From Propionibacteriaceae bacterium ZF39 (GTDB lineage: Bacteria > Actinomycetota > Actinomycetes > Propionibacteriales > Propionibacteriaceae): 64,000 bases of DNA. A program made the translations under genes and the position numbers. The notes beneath the pieces were generated by a model. The model did no database searches and had not been told where the DNA came from. It saw only the letters and a program-made list of their open reading frames with translations. The first letter of the stretch is position 1. Each line of letters starts with the position of its first letter. The stretch covers positions 186,001-250,000 of the forward strand of contig CP154795.1 of NCBI GenBank assembly GCA_039565995.1. The letters are read 5' to 3'. Positions 57,962 to 64,000 of this stretch are shown piece after piece.

Positions 57962-59584
57962 TCAGGCCGTCTTGGGGCCGGTGTCGAGGAGATGGAGCAA
58001 TGCGGCCCCGTTCTTTGTTGTATGGACGACAGATCCAGTTGAAGGCTGTGATGAGTCACTGTCTCGGGCGCCCAACCCTGAGGCTATGCGATACATGCGT
58101 CCCCGGCTTTCGCCGTCGGCAACAGCCAATCCAGCCTGCACAAGCCCGACCAATTCGCGGCGTGCTTCCACTGAGTCCATCGAGAACTGGGTCCGGTAGG
58201 TGTAGTTGGTCCAGGTCTCACCCCTGCGCATCCTGGCCAAGGCGTGCTTCTGGGAGTCAGTGAGGGTGTCCACTTCAGGAAGCTGGGCCAACCAGGCCAG
58301 GTCTCGCGGGTCCAGAAGCGTGTGCCTGGGGAGAAGCACCGTGAAGCGAACGCCGTTGTCCATGAACCTGGGCGGGGTCATGCCCGCATTGGTCAGAGAT
58401 CGTCTGGCAGCAATGATTCCGGAGCCGATTCCTTCGATAACACGTGCACCAGAACGGGTGCGCAGGAACTTGCAGATCTCATACAACGTGGGATTCCGGG
58501 AGACCCCACCGCCAACACGGCCGAGCTGTTCAACAGTTATTCCCCAAAGCCCTCCTGGATTGGTCAAGATCAACCGTTCATTGTCCAAGCGGAGGTTGAC
58601 GGAGACGGACTGCATGTGTGGGCCGAGGTCGCGATGAACCAGAGCATTGGCGACGAGCTCCCGAACGGCCTCGTCGGGGTATTGGGGCATCGAGCGCCCG
58701 TGTCCCTGGCCGTCGATCACCACCCGGGTGGATGTGTTTCTGCGGATCCACGGCATCGCCGCATCCAACATGTCGGGCAGAGCTCCGGCAAGGTAGGCAA
58801 TGTCCTGACTACGCAGCGACTCATTAGCCGGATCGCCAGGGAGAACGCTCGCGGTGACTCCGAGCGACGGAAGAAGCCTTTGGGGATAGGTGCCCAATGC
58901 GTAGAGCCCGGCGAGGGTCAACCGGGTGCGGTCGGGAGCGACTACTGCTTTGTGAAACAGGATTTCTTCATCGCTCATAGTGGCCAATCGAGAAGGCTGA
59001 TTCCTGACTTCGGCGATGAAGAGCGACGTCAGAGTGGAGTCGAGGTCGCTTACGCTGGACTCCTCCACGGGCTGGCGATCAAAGGCCGGTTGGCCCCTCG
59101 CACTGCGGAACACTTCCGCTTCCTGCTCAGAAAGTGAGTGGTCTCCGTAGAAGCTCCGTACGTACGATTTTCCTGTCCGTCGGACGACGCACGGCTTGAG
59201 CGCGGTGGGGAGCTCAGGAACGCGAGCCACCACGAGTGTCGCGCGCTCGAAAGGAACAAGCTGGATATCTGGTGTGACTGGGGGGTCCACAGCCTTGCGA
59301 GCACGGTCTGCGAGAGCCCGCGCAAGCACTGCGGGATTCGCGAGGTGGACGGGGAGGAATCCTTGACTCTCGTCCAGGCCCAGGATGATGGTGCCGCCGC
59401 CCGGGCGGTTGGACAGCGAGGAGATCGTGGCTGTCAGAGAGTCCGGAAGACCTCCTGACCCTGACTTGATCTCAACCGCGGTGGTGTCGCTGTTGTCTTG
59501 GCGCACGCTGTCAACCATCTCCGCCACCGCTTCGTCAGGTGAACCCACGGCTTCCAGATCAGTAATCTCCGGCTGTTCTTCCAC
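57962..59584 (-). pseudogene. AlbA_2/ATPase-type regulator, 3' end cut by IS3
   Basis: A 540-codon remnant. The N-terminal part TTAVEIKSGSGGLPDSLTATISSLSNRPGGGTIILGLDE is the AlbA_2 (Schlafen-like) domain; the middle part DEAVRELVANALVHRDLGPHMQSVSVNLRLDNERLILTNPGGLWGI is the GHKL-type ATP-binding domain of the COG2865 proteins. The stop TGA is formed by the first bases of the IS3 end, so a shortened protein lacking its last 47 residues (a winged helix) may still be made. The GTG at 59584 is the likely start since a perfect TATAAT lies 7 bp upstream; leaderless translation is implied. Such proteins occur with phage-defence and stress genes. Confidence 0.8.
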
Positions 59585-59590
59585 ATGTGG

Positions 59591-59619
59591 ATTATATATG
59601 TGTGGAGACGTTTGCACAT
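59591..59619 (-). promoter_or_regulatory. Promoter of the AlbA_2/ATPase gene
   Basis: On the minus strand TATAAT (59591-59596) matches the -10 consensus exactly; 17 bp upstream is ATGTGC as a weak -35. CCACATGTGG (59581-59590) is a 10-bp palindrome at the start point and CACATGTG recurs at 59615-59622, so a repressor, perhaps the gene's own winged-helix product, could bind both. The AT-rich region is unlike the rest of the window. Confidence 0.6.
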
Positions 59620-59683
59620 GTGGGACTTGGTTTATACATCTGGGCACGGATCCAGCTCTGTCTCTATGTCCTAATCAGGCTTA

Positions 59684-60991
59684 TCACAATCCAGGGTGTA
59701 GTCGTGGCCTGAATCCTCCGGTTTCCAGAAGGGCTCGGGCGATGTAGTGGGTGAGATTGCGGAACCCCAGGGCCAGTCCGCGCAGATGCTCCAAGCGACC
59801 ATTCAGCGCTTCAGTGGGTCCGTTGGAGGTGCCGGGCCAAGCGAAGTAGGCGAGCACGTCCTCGGCTCGCTTCTTCAGTGTCCGGCCCAAGCTGATGACC
59901 TCGGTCAGGGCGCCCGGAACACCAGCGCTGATGCTGTCGATCAGCTGCTGCATCAGCACCCGACCCTTCGCGCGATCGGGCTCTCGGTAGGCGGCGATCA
60001 TCCGTTGATAGATCCCCCAGGTGGCCTCGACCTCGACATGCTCATCGCCCGCGAACAGCGCCTCGAGCCGGGTCTGCTGTCGATCGGTGAGCAGATCGGC
60101 TCCGGTGTGCAGCGTGCGTCGGGCCCGATACAGCGGATCGTTCTTGCGGCCGCGGCGACCGTGCAGCCGCTGCTGGACCCGGCGCCGGCACTGGTCCAGC
60201 GCCTCTCCCGCCAACCGCACGACATGAAAGGGATCCATCACCGTGGTGGCGTCGGGGAGTTCTTCGGTGGTGGCGGTCTTGAAACCGCTGAAGCCATCCA
60301 TGGCCACCACCTCGATCGCGTCGCGCCAGGCCTGGTCCCGGTCGGCCAGCCACGTCTTGAACGCCTGCTTCGATCGTCCGTCGATCATGTCGAGCAGCCG
60401 CGCCGCCCCGGTGCCGTCACGGACCGGGGTGAGATCGATGATGACCGTGACGAACTTGTCCCCGCGGCGGGTGTGGCGCCAGCAGTGCTCGTCGACGCCG
60501 ACCACGCGGACGCCGTCGAGGCGGTGCGGATCGTCGATCAGCTGCTGGCGGCCTTCGGCCAGGACGGCGTCGTTCGCGGTGTTCCACGACACCGCCAGCC
60601 CCTCCGCGATCCGCGCCATCGAGAGGTGCTGGCAGACGAGGCCGACCAGCGCCCATCTCAGCCCGCTGCGAGAGATCTTCGCCCGCGGTGCGGCGGCCTT
60701 GGTGGTGTCTTGGCGCCACACGTGGCCGCAGCCGGTGCACCGGTAGCGACGGATCGTGACCAGCAACGTCGTGGGGCGCCACCCGAACGGCTCGTGGGCC
60801 AACCGCCGGGTGACCGTGTCACGGGGGATGCCCTGACAACCGCAGCGACGGCACCACTCATCCGGCTCGACCACCCGACACGCCAGCACCGCCCGCTCCG
60901 GCTCCAGCCACTGGCCAGTGACCTCCAAACCGAGCTCGTCCAGGCCCGTGAACGTGGTCAGATCCGGGGCGGTGAAGGTAACGTCAGACAT
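59684..60991 (-). CDS. ISL3-family transposase
   Basis: A 435-residue DDE transposase. Zinc-finger cysteines CRRCGCQ and CTGCGHVW lie at the N-terminus, a helix-turn-helix in MARIAEGLAVSWNTANDAV, and the catalytic domain includes VVGVDEHCWRH, VVAMDGFSGF, MDPFHVVRLAGEAL and a terminal NGPTEALNGRLEHLRGLALGFRN with the glutamate. All three acidic residues appear present and no break is seen, so it may be active. It ends a few bases from the left inverted repeat. Confidence 0.95.
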   Translation of the reverse strand: MSDVTFTAPDLTTFTGLDELGLEVTGQWLEPERAVLACRVVEPDEWCRRCGCQGIPRDTVTRRLAHEPFGWRPTTLLVTIRRYRCTGCGHVWRQDTTKAAAPRAKISRSGLRWALVGLVCQHLSMARIAEGLAVSWNTANDAVLAEGRQQLIDDPHRLDGVRVVGVDEHCWRHTRRGDKFVTVIIDLTPVRDGTGAARLLDMIDGRSKQAFKTWLADRDQAWRDAIEVVAMDGFSGFKTATTEELPDATTVMDPFHVVRLAGEALDQCRRRVQQRLHGRRGRKNDPLYRARRTLHTGADLLTDRQQTRLEALFAGDEHVEVEATWGIYQRMIAAYREPDRAKGRVLMQQLIDSISAGVPGALTEVISLGRTLKKRAEDVLAYFAWPGTSNGPTEALNGRLEHLRGLALGFRNLTHYIARALLETGGFRPRLHPGL

Positions 60992-61075
60992 GTCGAGGTC
61001 TTCCCGATGAGGCGTGTGAGAACCTTCATCTTCGGGAGACCTCGACCCCTATCCACTCACCGACGCGCCAACGAA

Positions 61076-61147
61076 CTCAAACAACCCCTACACCCTGGAT
61101 TGTGATGAGCCCTCAAACAACCCCTACACCCTGGATTGTGATGAGCC
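61076..61147. repeat. Tandem 36-bp duplication of the ISL3 right end
   Basis: Two identical 36-bp copies, each starting CTCAAACAACCCCTACACCC and ending GATGAGCC, lie side by side. The outer copy borders the target duplication, so the element either moved with a doubled end or doubled it after insertion. Confidence 0.9.
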
Positions 61148-61175
61148 CCTAATCATTAGGACATTGAAGGACGCG

Positions 61176-64000
61176 TCAACTTCTTGGGACCTGCTGGGCA
61201 ACCGCCTCCGTGTCCCAGCCAACGAGTTGCCAGCCCTCGGCGGCGAGGTCGGCGACGTCCTCCGGGTCCGGGTCTTCCATGACCGCGACTTTGAGTTCGG
61301 TCCAGGCGTAGTCGACGATGATGCCGATATCGCCGACTTCGGGGTCGATCTCGTCCGGTGCGCGTACGCCGCGGGCGGCCAGTTCGCGGACGAACGTGCG
61401 TTGGTCTTCCCCTGATGCTGCGTCGTACGCCGGCCGCCACACGGCGGGCAAGTCGACCTCAACCTCGAGCTGGTCCGGCGGCGGTACGAGATCCGCGCGC
61501 GGTGCCATGCCCAGGGTCCCCATCGTCAGGGGCGCCTGCGACAGGTTGAGCGCATTGGACAGCCACAACCAGTCGCGCCAGGACTCAGCGAAATCGGGGT
61601 GGCCGAGTGCCTTGGTTCCGTCATCCAGGAGTACGCACAGCTCGATCCGGGCCAGGTCATTGCCCGGCAGCCGGGCCCCGATCCCCAGGGCGGTGGAGGC
61701 GTACAAACCACCCGGTGCGGGACTCGACACGGACGCAGCCCCGCCGCGGAGGTGTCGGCGTACTTGATCCGACAACGGCTGCTCCCCATCAACCGCATCC
61801 GGTGCGACCAGGAACAGCATCGGCAGCGCCTCGGCGGTCGCCCGCTGGGCGTCGGGTTGGGGATCCAACAACCACGTCCGCAGGAACGCGAACGGGCCGT
61901 GCCGCGCGGCGTCGAGCATTACGGACGCCTCGGGCGCCCGCGAAATGACCATCTGTGATTTCTGGTCGTCCCACCACCGGGGAGGAGCCGGAACCGCACC
62001 CGTCTGCTGGTCCTCGAGATCGGCGGCAGTGATCGCCAGGACGACATGGCCCTTGTCCCGGAGGATCGCCCGCTTCTCGGCGTCGTCGGCCAACCGGTTG
62101 TGCGCGTGGCTGGCGTGGAACTGTCGCCCGTCGGTGAAGATCGTGACTTTGGGGATCGACTGGTCGGAGCACTCGAGCACGAAGTCGGGTCGAGCGCCGT
62201 CCAGGAACTGTTGGGGGAAGAGGTACCAGTGGCGGCGGGACTTGCCGAGCGTGATGGTCAGTTCGTTGCCCTGGGCCTTCGACTTGGTCACGACGGTCCC
62301 GCCGAGGGCATCCACCATCGCGATGAACTCCTGGTGGAACCGCTTCTCCAGATGCGACCACGGGTCCTCGGCGGGCGGGGTGTCGTCGGTGATGCGCCAC
62401 AACATCCCGGCCTGGGGATCGTCGTTGTCGCCCAAGGTCAGCAGCTCGCGCAGGTGCCGCTCGGCGGTCGCGCGGGAGACCTTGTCGACATTCATCCCCG
62501 CGAACGGCAGCAAGCACCGATGGCACGCCGCGCGTCCCTCGTCGGCGCATTCGCAGTCGCGGACCAGGAGGTACGCCCGCGTCAGCAGCTCCCACACCTG
62601 TTCCGGCCGCGCGAGGTCAGCGAGATAGCCGGTGCCGCCCGGCACGGTGTCGTGCAGCAGCAGCGCCTTCCGGTTCTCGCCACCCAGCACGGGATCGGGG
62701 CAAGGCAGCACGCCGATGTGATCCGGCGAGCCACCGAACGTTTCCCGCAGCCCGAGCAGGATCGCGGCGGTCAGCGATGGGATCGCGAACATGTCCCCGA
62801 GCACCACCGACCACGGCAGCGGCAGCAGCACGCCCTGGGTGTGCAGCGTCCGCGACAACGCAATGGTCTCGACATGCTGCTCGTCCGATGCCGCCCGATG
62901 CGGGCACCACGGGCGGTGTTCCTCGGGTCGGTTCGTGCGGCCGATCCGATCCTGTACGCCGCAGCCGCGGCAGATCCGGAACATCGGCGCGGGGGTCTGC
63001 TCACCGGCGATCTGCAGGGTCGGGCCGGGCCCGCCTACCCCCAGATTCACCCACCGGATCGTCAGCCGCCGCGCATAACGCGCCCCGAACCCAAGCCCCT
63101 CCACGAACCACGACCGGGTCAGGTCCTCGGGCGCGACATCAACCGCCGGCACGACCCAGAACTGGGTCCGCCGGCGATCGTCGGTGCGGTCTCCGATGTG
63201 CGCCTCGTCGCGTTGCAGTTGCGCCGACACACGCTGCAGCTCCACGACTCGCATCCGCTGGTTGGCGTCGGTCAGGGCGGGCGACCCACAGCGTGGGCAC
63301 GCGGCCAGTTCCGGGGTCTCGTCGAGGTTCTGCGCATAACCGCAGTCGGCACACCACGCCCAGGTCCGCACGTCTGCGGCATCGCGCCCGACGTCGACGG
63401 CGTCGATGGCGATCTCATAGCCCCGTGAATAGAACGTCGATCCCGGCGCGAACTCGTGCAGCGCCCGCGCCGAGGGCCGGTCGAGGCGGGTGTGGTCCTG
63501 CTTGTACCCGTCATCCTCCGGATCGATCCAACTGATCGCGACATCGAGCGTCACGCGATCGTCGAGCAGCGTGTAGTTCGGCAGCAGCCCGTGCGCTTCC
63601 AACGCGGCGATCCAATATTCGGAGTTGGTGTCGGCGAGCTGCTTGCGGGTGCCGTGGAGCGCGGCGAGGGCGGTGGCGTACGCCCGCTGGGCCGGTTGGT
63701 CCGCCGCCGGCGACTCGGCGCGTTGTTGCAGATCGGGCAGCTCGGCCTGAATGGCGTCGATGCGGAACTGCAGGTCCTCCCGGTGGCGTTGCCATCGACC
63801 CGAGGCCGCGTACGCCGTCGCCGCCAGCCCGGACGTCCCGGGCCCGTTCTGCGGGGTCGCCCACGTGGTCAACGACTCGCGCGCGGTGTTCTGGAGGCCG
63901 TCGAACCCTGCAAGGAACGAAGCGAGCAGCTCGTCGACGTGGGTGTCGGCGTACTCGATCAGGTCACCCAGCCACGTGCCCGGGTCGGCGGATCCGAGCA
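61176..64000 (-). CDS. DUF1998 helicase-type protein with nuclease-like region (N-terminus beyond window)
   Basis: About 941 residues of the C-terminal part are seen; the frame is open at the window edge. Zinc sites WCADCGYAQ...CPRCGSP and ICRGCGVQD...WCPHR are followed by the DUF1998 block LLLHDTVPGGTGYLADLA with DCECADEGRAACHRCLLPF. This domain occurs in DEAD-box helicases such as MrfA, in DISARM DrmB and in the large Druantia protein DruE. Near residue 560 of the segment ARPDFVLEC, then IFTDGRQFH and DDAEKRAILRDKGHVVLAIT resemble a Vsr/DUF559-type nuclease. The helicase motifs would be upstream, outside the window. It was probably the first gene of an operon with the AlbA_2 and UvrD-like genes. 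Confidence 0.8.
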   Translation of the reverse strand, partial: LGSADPGTWLGDLIEYADTHVDELLASFLAGFDGLQNTARESLTTWATPQNGPGTSGLAATAYAASGRWQRHREDLQFRIDAIQAELPDLQQRAESPAADQPAQRAYATALAALHGTRKQLADTNSEYWIAALEAHGLLPNYTLLDDRVTLDVAISWIDPEDDGYKQDHTRLDRPSARALHEFAPGSTFYSRGYEIAIDAVDVGRDAADVRTWAWCADCGYAQNLDETPELAACPRCGSPALTDANQRMRVVELQRVSAQLQRDEAHIGDRTDDRRRTQFWVVPAVDVAPEDLTRSWFVEGLGFGARYARRLTIRWVNLGVGGPGPTLQIAGEQTPAPMFRICRGCGVQDRIGRTNRPEEHRPWCPHRAASDEQHVETIALSRTLHTQGVLLPLPWSVVLGDMFAIPSLTAAILLGLRETFGGSPDHIGVLPCPDPVLGGENRKALLLHDTVPGGTGYLADLARPEQVWELLTRAYLLVRDCECADEGRAACHRCLLPFAGMNVDKVSRATAERHLRELLTLGDNDDPQAGMLWRITDDTPPAEDPWSHLEKRFHQEFIAMVDALGGTVVTKSKAQGNELTITLGKSRRHWYLFPQQFLDGARPDFVLECSDQSIPKVTIFTDGRQFHASHAHNRLADDAEKRAILRDKGHVVLAITAADLEDQQTGAVPAPPRWWDDQKSQMVISRAPEASVMLDAARHGPFAFLRTWLLDPQPDAQRATAEALPMLFLVAPDAVDGEQPLSDQVRRHLRGGAASVSSPAPGGLYASTALGIGARLPGNDLARIELCVLLDDGTKALGHPDFAESWRDWLWLSNALNLSQAPLTMGTLGMAPRADLVPPPDQLEVEVDLPAVWRPAYDAASGEDQRTFVRELAARGVRAPDEIDPEVGDIGIIVDYAWTELKVAVMEDPDPEDVADLAAEGWQLVGWDTEAVAQQVPRS

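Larger units (their letters stand above)
56674..57964 (-). mobile_element. IS3-family insertion sequence, 1291 bp
   Basis: The element has 5'-TG...CA-3' ends and imperfect inverted repeats: TGGGGTTGACCCCG... from 56674 and, at the other end read inward, TGAGGTTGACCCCG... from 57964; both continue to GGTGGACATC with only a few differences over 27 bp. GGCC is duplicated on both sides (56670-56673 and 57965-57968), giving a 4-bp target duplication (3 bp if the first G is chance). It carries orfA and orfB with a programmed frameshift and appears intact. It is inserted in the AlbA_2/ATPase gene. Confidence 0.92.
59678..61147 (-). mobile_element. ISL3-family insertion sequence, 1470 bp
   Basis: Inverted repeats of 24 bp with one mismatch, GGCTTATCACAATCCAGGGT... 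(59678-59701) and the complementary end (61124-61147). An 8-bp target duplication CCTAATCA stands on both sides (59670-59677, 61148-61155), the size expected for ISL3. The right end is tandemly doubled: a 36-bp unit occurs twice, 61076-61111 and 61112-61147. One transposase gene. It lies 20 bp beyond the stop of the DUF1998 gene. Confidence 0.94.

Noticed and set aside
61076-61147. Two identical 36-bp repeats as a mini CRISPR
   Set aside because: They abut with no spacer and contain the ISL3 terminal inverted repeat.
1-64000. tRNA and rRNA genes
   Set aside because: No GTTCGANNC loops in cloverleaf context and no rRNA-like conserved blocks were found by eye; an automated scan would be needed to exclude them.

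Overview
The window comes from a high-GC actinobacterium. The evidence is the HspR/HAIR-controlled dnaK-grpE-dnaJ-hspR operon and a matching clpB promoter, an F420-type deazaflavin-dependent oxidoreductase, an ECF41/SigJ-type sigma factor next to a carboxymuconolactone-decarboxylase gene, DnaA-box-like TTGTCCACA sequences and AbiEi/DUF559-type genes. The gene content would suit a Propionibacteriales-like organism, but nothing here fixes the genus. I saw no rRNA, tRNA or CRISPR array.

Layout. 1-1.5 kb: a Fic protein (C-terminus beyond the window edge) and a hypothetical. 1.6-6.3 kb: the heat-shock operon. 6.3-11 kb: a DJ-1/PfpI-MarR pair with its palindromic operator, then a secreted hydrolase fused to an ABC ATPase, with its permease. 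11-18.7 kb: an aromatic (hydroxyphenylpropionate-like) catabolic cluster with a GntR regulator and two TAGCATGCTA-type operators. 18.7-19.8 and 30.3-31.4 kb: two AbiEi/DUF559 nuclease-like genes, each bracketed by a pair of long hairpins and preceded by the same upstream module. 20-28 kb: membrane proteins, an ECF41 pair and the oxidative-stress group ahpC-ahpF-oxyR. 28-30.3 kb: a two-component system whose kinase is frameshifted. 31.4-38.3 kb: a sirtuin, an ACT protein and a quinate/shikimate-to-protocatechuate regulon (qsuB, aroQ, tetR, transporter, aroE). 38.3-45 kb: an intergenic repeat cluster, small toxin-antitoxin genes and clpB. 45-54 kb: YcnI-CopCD copper genes, a TusA-like and TusA-MetE pair, a secreted phosphoesterase, NfeD-SPFH and a PepSY lipoprotein.

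54-64 kb is a mobile, defence-like region on the minus strand: a DUF1998 helicase-type protein open at the window edge, an AlbA_2/ATPase regulator and a UvrD-like helicase. They look like one former operon now broken by an ISL3 element (8-bp target duplication) and an IS3 element (4-bp target duplication). The IS3 end supplies a new stop codon in the regulator gene.

Circuits readable from DNA: HspR controls dnaK and clpB through HAIR sites with nearly the same spacing in both promoters. OxyR probably acts on the ahpC promoter. The TetR protein shares an operator motif with the divergent aroQ-qsuB promoter and the downstream transporter-aroE promoter. A GntR protein probably reads the twin operators between the two monooxygenase transcription units. 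Four apparent frameshifts (kinase, two in metE, SPFH) can each be explained by loss of one base from a short G or C run, so sequencing or assembly error must be weighed against real gene decay.
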